Notes: a model not told the origin generated them from the letters alone. Shown: positions 1 through 8,727, numbered from the stretch's first letter. The stretch: DNA of 35,044 bases from Ruminococcus sp. (GCA_031262495.1 JAISHV010000100.1:1-35044); one strand, 5' to 3'. Numbers and translations are program-made.

Positions 1-1089
1 TTAAAACAATCCCTTGCCGGATGGAAAGTGACAATATTTGACGGTGCAGATGCAAACGGTGACAATACTCTCTCAAACATGGATGTTACACTAATCAAAC
101 AGCATCTCGCCGGATGGAAGGTAACCCTCGGCAAAACTAATTCAAGCGGTGACAACAAAAACGATGAACTTGATGACGGCGATAATAATGATGATGATGA
201 CGACCTTGATATCGGCGGCGGTGATATTATTGACGACGGCGATGATGGCGATGATGAAATTGACGACGGCGATGATGAAATTGACACTGGCGACGATGAT
301 TTGCCGGATAACAGTTTTGATGATTACGCCGAAGAAATGCTTGTGATGATTAATGCGGCGCGCACGGAGGCAGGATTATCACCGCTTCAGCTCTCAACAG
401 AACTTTGCCGTGCTGCAAATATCCGTTCAGTAGAACTTGTGACAAGCTTTTCACATACGCGCCCGAACGGCGAAAATCCAAGCAGTGTCCTTGCAGAGAT
501 AAACTACCCCGGTTCAAGCGGCTGTGCCGAGAATATAGCCGCAGGTCAGAATTCTGTCAGTGCGGCATTTACCGGATGGATGAATTCTCAAGGTCACTAC
601 GAAAATATTATGGACCCTGACAACAAATTCATCGGTATCGGATATTATTATTACGCCGACTCACAGTATAAACACCACTGGACACAGTTATTCACAAGTG
701 TTGACAGTGCCGTAACAGATGATTACGCCGATGAAATACTCACTAAAATCAATGCCGAACGTGCAATAGTCGGTGCTCCTGCTTTACAATTGAATGAAAA
801 GCTCGCCGAAGCCGCACTTATCAGAGCAGAGGAACTTTCGATTGATAACTCCTTCACGCGCCCGAACGGCACTCTGTGGTACACTGTGCTTCAAGAGTTG
901 AACTACCCTGCTGCCTCCTACAATTCATCCATTTATGCCGGACCGGCTTCTGCTGATGATGCATTTAACGGCTGGCTCACATCAAGCTACGCTGTCTTGA
1001 CAGATCCCGATTTCAAGTATTTCGGAGTCGGATATTATCGGGCAGACACAGGTCAAAAACACTACTGGTCGTATTTTATAACAACATAG
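1..1089 (+). CDS. Dockerin / double CAP-domain secreted protein, 5' partial
   Basis: The frame is open from base 1, so the gene starts left of the window; the GTG at 28 is not a credible start. The first 45 codons are a type I dockerin: the tail of repeat 1 (LKQSLAGWKV) and all of repeat 2, with calcium loop DANGDNTLSNMD and LIKQHLAGWKV. Dockerins bind cohesins in cellulosomes. A very acidic Asp/Gly linker of about 60 residues follows, then two CAP (SCP/PR-1) domains. CAP1 keeps the family residues in SHTRPNG, AENIA and GHYENIM. CAP2 reads SFTRPNG where CAP1 has the His, and has no AEN or GHxxN equivalent, so it looks inactive for any CAP metal/His chemistry. Extracellular location is inferred from the domains; the signal peptide would be outside the window. 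The substrate or role of the CAP domains is unknown. Confidence 0.85.
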   Translation, partial: LKQSLAGWKVTIFDGADANGDNTLSNMDVTLIKQHLAGWKVTLGKTNSSGDNKNDELDDGDNNDDDDDLDIGGGDIIDDGDDGDDEIDDGDDEIDTGDDDLPDNSFDDYAEEMLVMINAARTEAGLSPLQLSTELCRAANIRSVELVTSFSHTRPNGENPSSVLAEINYPGSSGCAENIAAGQNSVSAAFTGWMNSQGHYENIMDPDNKFIGIGYYYYADSQYKHHWTQLFTSVDSAVTDDYADEILTKINAERAIVGAPALQLNEKLAEAALIRAEELSIDNSFTRPNGTLWYTVLQELNYPAASYNSSIYAGPASADDAFNGWLTSSYAVLTDPDFKYFGVGYYRADTGQKHYWSYFITT

Positions 1090-1091
1090 TC

Positions 1092-1216
1092 ATACTAATA
1101 TACATTTAAAGGATTGATTGAATTTGTTCCGAAAAACGGGCGAACACAGTTCGCCCCTACCGTAGGGGCGGTCTTTGACCGCCCGCACATCATTCCATTT
1201 TTTTGAATATTAGTAT
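1092..1216. repeat. MITE-like element, copy 1
   Basis: It is bounded by inverted ends, ATACTAATAT at 1092 and ATATTAGTAT ending at 1216. The left 35 bases (ATTTAAAGGATTGATTGAAT region) and the CCCGCACA..CATT..TTTTTT right part match the element at 32540-32647. The middle holds two back-to-back GC-rich palindromes (1137-1185). There is no ORF. TA flanks both ends, as in IS630/mariner-type MITEs, but no cognate transposase is visible. Confidence 0.6.
1137..1185. repeat. Pair of GTAGGGGCG palindromes (head to head)
   Basis: Two 24-bp imperfect palindromes lie in opposite orientation: CGGGCGAACACAGTTCGC.. ending CCCCTAC (1137-1160), and GTAGGGGCGGTCTTTGAC.. ending CGCCCG (1162-1185). They belong to the dispersed palindrome family found throughout this window and sit inside the MITE-like element. 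Confidence 0.75.
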
Positions 1217-1225
1217 AAACCAAAA

Positions 1226-1259
1226 ATCCCGCCCTGATTCACATAAATCAAGGCGGGAT
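1226..1259. terminator. Bidirectional terminator between convergent genes
   Basis: A 14-bp stem (ATCCCGCCCTGATT against AATCAAGGCGGGAT, one mismatch) is flanked by AAAAA on the left and TTTTTT on the right. It can serve both the dockerin/CAP gene (+) and phosphoglucomutase (-). Confidence 0.85.
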
Positions 1260-1277
1260 ATTTTTTAAGAAATTGAA

Positions 1278-2996
1278 CTAAAACCCGATACGAGCGGAGA
1301 ATTCTTTGGCAAGCTTCGCTTCAAGTGCAGCAGCTTCTGCTTTAGTTGTGCCTGTAGTGGTGTAATACGCCTTGATTTTGGGTTCTGTGCCGCTGGGACG
1401 GATTATTACGGAGGCATTGTCTGTGAGATAGAACGCCAATACGTCTGATTTCGGCAGGGTGAGTTTGGTTTTTACGCCTGTTTGGGTAATTTGTGATGTG
1501 CCCGCGATATAGTCGTCAATTTTAGTTACAGTCAGTCCGCCGATAGTTTTCGGTGGATTAGCGCGGAGGTCGGACATAATCTCTTCCATGCGCTGCATAC
1601 CGGCTGCACCCTCACAGGTGAAACTGTTCTGCGAATGGTTATATACGCCGTATTTTTTATACATTTCTTCACGCGCCTCAAGCATCGTGATGCCTTTGCT
1701 CTTATAATACGCCGCCATTTCACAGATGAGCATTGATGTAACTACCGAATCTTTGTCGCGTACATATGTTCCGGCTAAATACCCATAGCTTTCTTCAAAG
1801 CCGAAGATATAATCATTCTCTTTGTTTTCGTCTTCTAAAAACCCTATCTGTTCGCCGATAAATTTAAATCCCGTTAAAACTTCAATCACGCGGACATTAT
1901 AAGCTTTCGCGATTGCGCGTACTAAATCGGTTGTAACTATCGTCTTTATCGTGATGGGTTCATCGGGCATTGTACCGAGTTTCGTGCGCTCTGAACAAAT
2001 ATACTCAAGCAGCATAGCTCCGACTTCGTTACCCGTAAAGAGTACATATCCGGCAGGACCGGGAACAGCTATACCCGTTCTGTCTGCATCGGGGTCTGTA
2101 GCTATCAGTAAGTCGGGGTTAACCGTTTTACAGAGGTCAAGTCCCAACGCCAAAGCTTCTTTGATTTCGGGGTTCGGGTAAGGGCAAGTCGGGAAATTTC
2201 CGTCGGGGAATTCCTGTTCGGGCACAACCGTAATATCCTCAACGCCTATGCGTTTTAGAATAGCTCTGACAGGCTTATTACCCGTACCGTTAAGCGGTGT
2301 ATAAACAACTTTAACGCCGCTTGAAGCGCAAATATTCGGGTGAATAGACTGTGCCTGTACGCAATCAAGATATTTATTAAAAACACTGTCGGGAATATAG
2401 CTTATCATGCCGTTTGACAGTGCAGCACTCAAATCCGTGAGTTTAACACCTGTGAAAATATCCGTATCGTCAATATTATTCATAACGGTTTTACAAGCAT
2501 CAAGCGTCATCTGACAACCATCCGCGCCGTATACCTTATAGCCGTTATATTTAGCCGGGTTATGCGAAGCCGTAACCATTATACCCGCACTGCAATGAAG
2601 CTCTCTCACGGCAAATGAAAGCATCGGTGTCGGCATAAGTTCTTTATAAATGTGTACTTTTATATCATTCGCCGCTAAAACCCTTGCCGCTTCTTTAGCG
2701 AATAAGTCCGACTTAATGCGGCTGTCAAAAGAAACCGCCACAGACGGCGAATTCGGGAACGCTTCCTTAACATAATCAGCAAGCCCCTCTGTAGCGCGGC
2801 GCACAGTATAAATGTTCATACGGTATTCACCCGCGCCTATTACGCCGCGAAGCCCGCCTGTACCGAATTCAAGCTCACGGTAAAAACGGTCATAAACGGC
2901 ATCGTCATCACCCGCAATTGATTTCAGTTCCGTGATTAAATCAGGGTCTTCTGTAGCTTTCTCAAGCCAAAGGTTGTATTTTTCGGAAATGTTCAT
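1278..2996 (-). CDS. pgcA: Alpha-phosphoglucomutase / phosphohexomutase
   Basis: It interconverts glucose-1-phosphate and glucose-6-phosphate in the cytosol, linking glycolysis with nucleotide-sugar and glycan synthesis. The protein is 572 residues, about the length of B. subtilis PgcA. Visible motifs are FGTGGLRG (~44-51), the phosphoserine loop TASHNPAKYNGYKVYG with Ser144, the metal loop DPDADR (301-306), the sugar-specificity loop GFEESYGYL (~398), and the phosphate-binding RPSGTEPK near the C-terminus. All catalytic motifs look intact. The start at 2996 gives a normal N-terminus. A bidirectional terminator lies 19 bases past the stop. The upstream side carries a 69-bp repeat. Mutase on mannose or glucosamine phosphates cannot be excluded, but length and motifs favour PgcA. 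Confidence 0.92.
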   Translation of the reverse strand: MNISEKYNLWLEKATEDPDLITELKSIAGDDDAVYDRFYRELEFGTGGLRGVIGAGEYRMNIYTVRRATEGLADYVKEAFPNSPSVAVSFDSRIKSDLFAKEAARVLAANDIKVHIYKELMPTPMLSFAVRELHCSAGIMVTASHNPAKYNGYKVYGADGCQMTLDACKTVMNNIDDTDIFTGVKLTDLSAALSNGMISYIPDSVFNKYLDCVQAQSIHPNICASSGVKVVYTPLNGTGNKPVRAILKRIGVEDITVVPEQEFPDGNFPTCPYPNPEIKEALALGLDLCKTVNPDLLIATDPDADRTGIAVPGPAGYVLFTGNEVGAMLLEYICSERTKLGTMPDEPITIKTIVTTDLVRAIAKAYNVRVIEVLTGFKFIGEQIGFLEDENKENDYIFGFEESYGYLAGTYVRDKDSVVTSMLICEMAAYYKSKGITMLEAREEMYKKYGVYNHSQNSFTCEGAAGMQRMEEIMSDLRANPPKTIGGLTVTKIDDYIAGTSQITQTGVKTKLTLPKSDVLAFYLTDNASVIIRPSGTEPKIKAYYTTTGTTKAEAAALEAKLAKEFSARIGF

Positions 2997-3052
2997 TGTT
3001 TGTTATTCTTGTTCCCTTCATGAGTTTATATATAATCGGCGCGGCAACCGCG

Positions 3053-3121
3053 GCGGGGAGCCCCCGCGGGCATATCGCGATGGTAGTATTTCATAAAATA
3101 CAGATGCTCACCGCGTAAAAG
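3053..3121 (+). repeat. 69-bp structured repeat, copy A
   Basis: It opens with a 6-bp hairpin (GCGGGG-AGC-CCCCGC), followed by ATCGCGATGG, TAGTATTT, a variable stretch, and GCTCACCGCGTAAAAG. It has exactly the same length as copies C, D and F. It sits between the pgcA start and the AcpS-like stop. Confidence 0.8.
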
Positions 3122-3140
3122 CGAATATCTGTACTTTGTT

Positions 3141-3521
3141 TTATTTTACCACCGGGTATAACAACACAATCGCCTCGGCGGTATATTTGTTATAGCTTGC
3201 CGAAACGCTTATTTTACATTTTCGCGCCTCAAAGCGAATTTTTGTTCTGCCTAAAAGACTTATATACGGCGACTCGTTATAGTCAAACAAAACCGATATT
3301 TCGTTCATACGGCAGCCCGATGCAGAGCCGCCCATCGCTTTTATAAACGCGATTTTAGCGCAATACATCATTGCAATGTACCGCGTCGGGAAACTCTTGA
3401 GCATAAGTGATTTCATCTCATGAGAGGTTAAAATCTTACTGCGGAACTCGGGTTTGCGTGCTATCTTTGAAAAATGGATATAATCAACGGAATGTATTCC
3501 GACAAACATAAAATGCCCCAT
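3141..3521 (-). CDS. AcpS-like protein with lost metal-site residues
   Basis: The 126-residue protein has the length and motif order of holo-ACP synthase, which transfers 4'-phosphopantetheine from CoA to ACP. It shows VGIHSVDYIHFSKI (family GIDLVEI..RI), KILTSHEM (ILT..E), RYIAMMYCAKIAFIKAMG (R.AAKEA..KALG) and KISVSASYNKYTAEAIV (..SLSH...A.A.V). The conserved Asp of GID is His, and the Glu of AKEA is Ile. Both normally bind Mg, so I infer a degenerate or repurposed AcpS. A second Met four residues in (MFVGIHS) is the better match to family N-termini and would start the gene at 3509. It lies downstream of the 3602-4144 membrane protein on the same strand. A true acpS may exist elsewhere. Confidence 0.6.
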   Translation of the reverse strand: MGHFMFVGIHSVDYIHFSKIARKPEFRSKILTSHEMKSLMLKSFPTRYIAMMYCAKIAFIKAMGGSASGCRMNEISVLFDYNESPYISLLGRTKIRFEARKCKISVSASYNKYTAEAIVLLYPVVK

Positions 3522-3601
3522 TACACCGACTGCGGCGTTATTTTTTTGAACAATTGTAATTATTCAGCATTATTATTTTATGTCTTAAGCTGTATTTATG
3601 T

Positions 3602-4144
3602 TTAATCGTTTTTGGGTTTAGAAATTCTGAGTGCGCGGGGCAAAGCCTTTGACATTTGTTCAAGTAAATCGGGGTTCGGTGAAAAGAGTAAACGGCAGTT
3701 GCCCAGAGCGTTATGCGGAAAATCGGCAAAATATGTCACAGATGCAGGGATTTCACCGTTTTCATCGGGATAAGATATCCCTGTACACTTTATAAGTGTA
3801 AGCCCCGACATATCGGATTTTTCGTCAGTGTAAATGCCGAAATCTGTAAATTTTGAAACTTTAGTCGTAATAAGGCGTTTGCGTTTGCGTTTTGCGATAA
3901 TTTTGTCTATATCAAGGTCGTCATTTGTGAGGATGTATTCATATTCTACGTCCTGAGTGCCCGAAACATACCACGCGAGCCACACAAGCCCCGCTGCCGG
4001 TATCATATTCATAGGAAAGAGCCCCATCAGAAAAATAAGTGATATTACGGCGATAAAGCCCAGTCCTACTAAGGCTAAAGCCTTAATAAGCCACTGACGT
4101 GCGCTTCTGTGCCGCTTTACTAATTGTTCGTGGAAGATATCCAT
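3602..4144 (-). CDS. Small two-TM membrane protein (DUF6106-like)
   Basis: The 180-residue protein starts at ATG 4144 (MDIFHEQLVKR). I preferred it to the TTG 21 bases upstream because AAGGA lies just ahead of this ATG and the family I recall begins this way. A basic N-terminus is followed by two hydrophobic segments (about residues 22-43 and 48-62), then a soluble C-terminal part containing YEYILTNDDLDIDKIIAKRKRKR. That stretch resembles the beta-rich PH-like tails of small Clostridia membrane proteins. The resemblance to DUF6106 is from memory and not certain. No catalytic motif is visible. Function is unknown; it may be co-transcribed with the AcpS-like gene and pgcA. Confidence 0.7.
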   Translation of the reverse strand: MDIFHEQLVKRHRSARQWLIKALALVGLGFIAVISLIFLMGLFPMNMIPAAGLVWLAWYVSGTQDVEYEYILTNDDLDIDKIIAKRKRKRLITTKVSKFTDFGIYTDEKSDMSGLTLIKCTGISYPDENGEIPASVTYFADFPHNALGNCRLLFSPNPDLLEQMSKALPRALRISKPKND

Positions 4145-4263
4145 TTTGTATTTTTGTTCCTTCAAATCTCACAGTATTTGCATTTTTTTATTATAGCACA
4201 GATTTTTCGGTTTGTCAACCCGCTTTCTTAAACATTTATTAAATAAATAATTAACAAACAGTT

Positions 4264-4313
4264 TTCTACGCGGTGTACGTGTCGGGATTTCTGAAAGACT
4301 CTCATCGCGAATT
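4264..4313 (-). repeat. 69-bp structured repeat, copy B (no hairpin)
   Basis: Read on the minus strand it runs AATTCGCGATGAGAGT..GTACACCGCGTAGAA. The 15-base hairpin leader found in copies A, C, D and F is missing, leaving about 50 bases. It is the only copy in this orientation. Confidence 0.7.
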
Positions 4314-4348
4314 GAAAATAATTAAATTTTTAAAAAGGCAAATTTTAC

Positions 4349-4377
4349 TTGACTTTTTGGTAATATTGAGTTATAAT
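4349..4377 (+). promoter_or_regulatory. Sigma-A-type promoter for the 4428-7839 operon
   Basis: TTGACT (4349-4354), 17 bases, TATAAT (4372-4377). It lies about 50 bases before the epimerase start in AT-rich DNA and is the only strong promoter seen ahead of this operon. Confidence 0.8.
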
Positions 4378-4427
4378 ATATTTATTAAAAAATGTAATCG
4401 TTTAAACGGTTGTAAAACGGTGGTATT

Positions 4428-5429
4428 ATGAAAATTTTATTTATCGGCGGCACAGGTACTATAAGTACCGCAATTTCAAAAAAGCTTCTTGAGGCGGGGG
4501 AAGAACTCTACATCTTAAATCGCGGAAGCAGAAATGACATTTTACCGGGCGCACAAGTTATAAAAGCGGACATCAATAACGAAGCGGAAGCCAAAGCGGC
4601 GATTGAGGCGGCTGTAGGTGACACTGTGTTTGACGTAGTGTGCGACTTTATTTGTTTTGTTAAATCACAGGCGGAGCGTGATTTCAGAATTTTCAAAGAC
4701 CGCTGCCGTCAATTCATGTTCATATCCAGTGCATCAGCATATCAAAAGCCTGTCGGCAACTATATTATTACCGAATCTACCCCGCTTTATAACCCGTATT
4801 GGAAGTATTCACGCGATAAAATTGAGATTGAAGAATATCTTATTTCACAGTATCGCGAAGCAGGTTTCCCTATTACGATTATACGCCCGAGCCACACGTA
4901 TGACGAACGCAATATCCCCTTAGGCGTTCACGGCGACAAAGGTTCGTATCAGGTTGTAAAACGTATGCTTGAAGGAAAACCGGTTATAATACACGGTGAC
5001 GGTACATCACTGTGGACTATGACACATAATTCAGATTTCGCAGTAGGCTTTATCGGCTTGATGAATAACCCGAAAGCCATCGGCGAAGCATTCCATATTA
5101 CATCGGACGAGTCTTTGACATGGAATGAGATTTATTCGGATATCGCGGCGGTTTTAGGTATAAAACTCAACGCTGTACACATTTCAAGTGAAGTTTTGGT
5201 GAAATATTCAGACTATGACTTCACAGGCAGTCTCATCGGCGACAAAGCCAATTCGGTTGTGTTTGATAACAGCAAGGTTAAACGACTTGTCCCCGAATTC
5301 ACAATGAAAATGCCGTTTTATAAGGGTGTAAAGCAAACTATCGACTACGTGCTCACACACAGCGAATGTCAAATCCCCGACCCGGAATTTGATGCTTGGT
5401 GTGATAAGATAATTGCTGATAAGACATGA
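4428..5429 (+). CDS. NAD-dependent epimerase/dehydratase family protein (extended SDR)
   Basis: The 333-residue extended SDR has an N-terminal Rossmann fold with GGTGTIS (7-13), the nucleotide-contacting NRGSRN (31-36), and the catalytic pair Tyr127-x3-Lys131 (YSRDK). The region around 150 (IRPSHTYDERNIP) and the substrate-binding half (HGDGTSLWTMTHNSDFAVGF) are typical of sugar-nucleotide epimerases and related plant/bacterial oxidoreductases. The specific substrate cannot be read from sequence. It is first in an operon with an SDR (42-base gap), an acyltransferase-like membrane protein and rsmA. The start at 4428 is supported by the promoter 50 bases upstream and GGTGG close to the ATG. Confidence 0.85.
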   Translation: MKILFIGGTGTISTAISKKLLEAGEELYILNRGSRNDILPGAQVIKADINNEAEAKAAIEAAVGDTVFDVVCDFICFVKSQAERDFRIFKDRCRQFMFISSASAYQKPVGNYIITESTPLYNPYWKYSRDKIEIEEYLISQYREAGFPITIIRPSHTYDERNIPLGVHGDKGSYQVVKRMLEGKPVIIHGDGTSLWTMTHNSDFAVGFIGLMNNPKAIGEAFHITSDESLTWNEIYSDIAAVLGIKLNAVHISSEVLVKYSDYDFTGSLIGDKANSVVFDNSKVKRLVPEFTMKMPFYKGVKQTIDYVLTHSECQIPDPEFDAWCDKIIADKT

Positions 5430-5471
5430 TTTTTTGCGAAAAAATTAATTTAAATTAAGGAGAACTAAAAA

Positions 5472-6200
5472 ATGACCAATGTAAAAGGAAAATGGGCTTT
5501 AGTCACAGGCGGCGCACGCGGTATCGGCGCGCTTGTTGCGGATTTTATGGCGCAAAAGGGCTGTAATCTGATTATCCAGAGCCGCAATGAAGAACATAAC
5601 AAAGCCATCTGCGAGAAGGTTTCAAAATACGGTATTGAAACAAAATCCGTAGCTTGTGATTTAGGCAAACCCGAATCTGTGACAGAGATGCTTCAAAAAA
5701 TTGATGCGATGGGCGTTAAAGTCGAATTAGTGTTTAATAATGCGGCTGTTCAGATAGCGTATCGCACAGAATATTTCACAACCCCTGTGTCGGATTTTGA
5801 ACAGAGTTTTTATATTAATACTATCGCTCCGGCTATGATTTGTTATCATTTTATGCCGAAGATGATTGAAGCGGGTTTCGGACGTATTATAAACACCACA
5901 AGCGGTATTGACAAAGAACCCCAACAGGCAGGGTATTCTGCCTCTAAAGCCGCACTCGATAAATTTACACGCGACCTCGGAACAGTTGTTGAGGGCACTG
6001 ATGTAATTATAAGCCTGACAGACCCGGGCTGGTGCAGAACCGACCTCGGCGGTCCAAATGCTCCGAATTCCCCTGAATCGGCTTTGCCGGGCGTTATCCT
6101 CGGCGCATTTGTTGACGACAAAAAGAGCGGACGGACATTCGCCGCAGGTGCTTACCACGGTTTAACCTTAGAAGAAGCTGTAGCTAAAGTTCAGGGCTGA
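5472..6200 (+). CDS. Short-chain dehydrogenase/reductase
   Basis: The 242-residue classical SDR has the cofactor motif TGGARGIG (12-19), NNAA (89-92), and the catalytic set Ser144 (TTSG), Tyr155 and Lys159 (YSASK). After the catalytic site it has DPGWCRTDLGG, which resembles the PGxxxT element of classical SDRs. It likely carries out an NAD(P)H-linked keto/hydroxy conversion; the substrate is unknown. A clear ribosome site (AAGGAG, 5457-5462) precedes the ATG. The stop overlaps the next start (TGATG), indicating translational coupling to the acyltransferase-like gene. Confidence 0.88.
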   Translation: MTNVKGKWALVTGGARGIGALVADFMAQKGCNLIIQSRNEEHNKAICEKVSKYGIETKSVACDLGKPESVTEMLQKIDAMGVKVELVFNNAAVQIAYRTEYFTTPVSDFEQSFYINTIAPAMICYHFMPKMIEAGFGRIINTTSGIDKEPQQAGYSASKAALDKFTRDLGTVVEGTDVIISLTDPGWCRTDLGGPNAPNSPESALPGVILGAFVDDKKSGRTFAAGAYHGLTLEEAVAKVQG

Positions 6201-6940
6201 TGAAATCTGAAAATAAATTTCAAAATTTTAACAGAGCAAACCGCGTACACTTTATTGACAGTGTACGCGGGGTTGCTATGATTTACATAATGCTTTATCA
6301 TTTGTTTTATGATTTGATAGAGTTCTGTGGGTTTCGTCTGGATTTTTTCTATTCTGCATGGTTTGAACTACTGCATATAACCATGTTTTCGCTGTTGTTT
6401 TTTGTCTCGGGTGTCAGTACGAATTTCTCTCGGAATTCCTTAAAACGCGGCGTAATGATTTTCTTCATCGGACAAATTATTACAATCATAACCGGCGTTA
6501 TAATGCCGGGCAGCCCGATTATTTTCGGTGTGCTTACGTTTATCGGACTGTCTATGATGATTTATTCACTCATTAAGCCTTTGACTGAGAAAATCCAAAT
6601 ACCGTGGGCGGTTGTGTTTACGGCAATGACGGCGGCGTACATCGCGCTGTTTAATTTCCCTCACCGTACAGACGCGCCTTTTGCGGAGTTTACCTATCCT
6701 TTCGGGATAATGTCAAATGCGTTCAGTTCAAGCGACTATTTCCCGCTTATACCATATTTCTTTGTATTTGCGGCGGGAGCGGCTTTTGCAGTGCCGATAC
6801 TTAAAGGCAAAATGCCGCGATTTTTCTATAATACGAGATTGCCCGCTGTAAATTTTATCGGACGTCATTCATTAATTTTCTATGCGGTTCATCAACCGGT
6901 GTTTATCGTCGTTTTATACATTGTCGGAGTGATAAAGTGA
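6200..6940 (+). CDS. DUF1624 (HGSNAT-like) membrane protein
   Basis: The 246-residue integral membrane protein opens with RVHFIDSVRGVAMIYIMLYH, the signature of the heparan-alpha-glucosaminide N-acetyltransferase catalytic domain family. A basic/polar start is followed by roughly seven hydrophobic segments. The His in MLYHLFYD is the likely acetyl-relay residue by family analogy. It probably moves acetyl or acyl groups across the membrane onto a sugar, but the bacterial members have no firm substrate. It overlaps the preceding SDR by one base and the following rsmA by four (GTGA), so it is embedded in one operon. Confidence 0.8.
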   Translation: MKSENKFQNFNRANRVHFIDSVRGVAMIYIMLYHLFYDLIEFCGFRLDFFYSAWFELLHITMFSLLFFVSGVSTNFSRNSLKRGVMIFFIGQIITIITGVIMPGSPIIFGVLTFIGLSMMIYSLIKPLTEKIQIPWAVVFTAMTAAYIALFNFPHRTDAPFAEFTYPFGIMSNAFSSSDYFPLIPYFFVFAAGAAFAVPILKGKMPRFFYNTRLPAVNFIGRHSLIFYAVHQPVFIVVLYIVGVIK

Positions 6941-7839
6941 ATACAAAAAGAATTACCGATTTATCTGTCATCAAGGATTTATGTATTGAGGCAGGGTTTA
7001 CTTTCTCAAAAGCTAAGGGGCAAAATTTCCTCATAAACCCGTCTGTATGCCCGCGCATTGCCGAAGCCGGTATTCCCTCAAGCGGAAAAACCGGTGTTAT
7101 CGAAATCGGTACAGGGCTCGGCGTTTTAACGAAAGAACTTTGCAAGAAAGCTTCTAAAGTCGTTGCAATTGAGATAGACAAACGCCTGATGCCGATTTTA
7201 GAGCAAACACTTTCGGAGTACACGAATTTCAAAGTCATAAACGATGATTTTTTAAATATCGACTTAAAAAATCTTTTAAAAGAGGAATTTGACGGCTTTG
7301 GCAGTGTTTCAGTCTGTGCAAATCTCCCCTACTACATAACCTCGCCTGTCCTTATGAAGATTATCGAAAGCAACATAAAAATCGACCAAATCACGGTAAT
7401 GGTTCAGCGCGAAGCGGCTCTCCGCCTTTGCGCGAAAATCCCGTCACGCGAGTGCGGTGCTGTTACGTATGCCGTTCGATATGCCTATATGCCGGAGATT
7501 CTCTTTAATGTCTCAAGAGGAAGTTTCTTTCCGTCGCCGAATGTTGAAAGTTCTGTAATAAGACTGACGAAGATTGATAATAAACGAAGTTCACTTAATC
7601 GCAAAGACTTTTTTAAAGTAGTAAAAGCCGCATTTTCACAAAGACGAAAAACCCTGTTAAATTCGCTTTCATCGGGGCTTTCTATGGTAAAAGACCGTGT
7701 TGCCGCGACACTCAGCCTCTGCGGAATAGGCTTAAACACCCGCCCCGAAGAATTAACCTTTGAACAGATGGAACTTATCGCTGAAAACATTTTTGAACAA
7801 GATTCAATTGCTAAAAGCGGCGTTCACAATATACGCTGA
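6937..7839 (+). CDS. rsmA: 16S rRNA (adenine1518/1519-N6)-dimethyltransferase
   Basis: RsmA/KsgA dimethylates two adjacent adenines in the 3' terminal hairpin of 16S rRNA during small-subunit maturation. The 300-residue protein has the N-terminal signature GQNFLINPS (28-36), the SAM-binding loop VIEIGTGLGVLTKEL (54-68), the acidic VAIEIDKR (76-83), the catalytic NLPYY (129-133), and the C-terminal helical domain with AFSQRRKTLLNSL. Everything expected is present. The GTG start at 6937 is shared with the preceding stop (GTGA). Its place behind metabolic genes is unusual, since rsmA often lies near other RNA genes. Confidence 0.95.
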   Translation: MNTKRITDLSVIKDLCIEAGFTFSKAKGQNFLINPSVCPRIAEAGIPSSGKTGVIEIGTGLGVLTKELCKKASKVVAIEIDKRLMPILEQTLSEYTNFKVINDDFLNIDLKNLLKEEFDGFGSVSVCANLPYYITSPVLMKIIESNIKIDQITVMVQREAALRLCAKIPSRECGAVTYAVRYAYMPEILFNVSRGSFFPSPNVESSVIRLTKIDNKRSSLNRKDFFKVVKAAFSQRRKTLLNSLSSGLSMVKDRVAATLSLCGIGLNTRPEELTFEQMELIAENIFEQDSIAKSGVHNIR

Positions 7840-8025
7840 AAAAGTGTATTTGATGAAATATTTTTTATCGGAATATGAGTAAACAAGCGACATTCTGTGA
7901 AGTTTACAAATAGTTCATATTTCATTAATAATATAATAATGAAATCTCAAACTTGATGTTGTATAATCATAATGGTACAACTGATTGAAAAAAGTCTGCA
8001 ATGAGAAAAATGAGGTACTGCTTTT

Positions 8026-8727
8026 ATGTCACACGGAAAAGTTTTAGTCGTCGATGACGATAATAATATTTGCGAATTATTAAAATTATATCTTGAAAAA
8101 GAAGGTTACAGCGTAATCGTTTCACATACAGGCGACCACGCTATCGTCAGCTTTAATCATCTTAAACCGGATATAGTTTTGCTCGATATAATGCTCCCTG
8201 AACTGGACGGATGGCAGGTTTGCCGCGAAATCAGAAAAAAATCCAATGTCCCTATCATAATGATTACGGCGAAATCCGAAACATTCGATAAGGTTTTGGG
8301 GCTTGAACTCGGTGCTGACGACTATATCGTCAAACCTTTCGATACAAAAGAAGTTATCGCCCGTATTAAGGCGGTTTCAAGACGTATCCAAAACCAAACA
8401 TCAGAGCCCGAAGTTAAAGAAGTGCGCTACGAAAACTTAGCCGTAAATATGACGCGCTACGAACTCCGCGTAAACGGCAAAGTACAGGATACACCCCCGA
8501 AAGAACTCGAACTCCTTTTCTACTTAGCCTCAAACCCGAATCACGTCTATACCCGCGACCAACTCCTCGACGAAGTATGGGGCTTTGAATACTACGGCGA
8601 CAGCCGCACAATCGACGTACATATAAAACGTCTCCGCGAGAAATTAGAAGGCATCTCCAACAAATGGTCCCTCAAAACCGTTTGGGGTGTCGGCTATAAA
8701 TTTGAAGCCGACGAAGAAGCGGAGTGA
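8026..8727 (+). CDS. OmpR/PhoB-family response regulator
   Basis: This is a DNA-binding two-component regulator of 233 residues. The receiver domain (1-120) has an acidic cluster at 10-12, phospho-acceptor Asp54 (VLLDIMLPE), Thr81 and Lys103 (VKPFD). The C-terminal winged helix (~130-230) shows PPKELELLFYLASNPNHVYT, DQLLDEVWGFEYYGDSRTID and VWGVGYKF. GAGGT lies 10 bases before the ATG, and a TATAAT at 7962-7967 may mark a weak promoter. Its cognate kinase follows at 9040, but 312 bases of repeats separate the two, which is unusual for such a pair. The 69-bp repeat begins on the base after the stop codon. The signal sensed is unknown. Confidence 0.93.
   Translation: MSHGKVLVVDDDNNICELLKLYLEKEGYSVIVSHTGDHAIVSFNHLKPDIVLLDIMLPELDGWQVCREIRKKSNVPIIMITAKSETFDKVLGLELGADDYIVKPFDTKEVIARIKAVSRRIQNQTSEPEVKEVRYENLAVNMTRYELRVNGKVQDTPPKELELLFYLASNPNHVYTRDQLLDEVWGFEYYGDSRTIDVHIKRLREKLEGISNKWSLKTVWGVGYKFEADEEAE

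Noticed and set aside
5727-6158. 143-codon minus-strand ORF
   Set aside because: It lies fully inside the SDR gene on the other strand and resembles no family.
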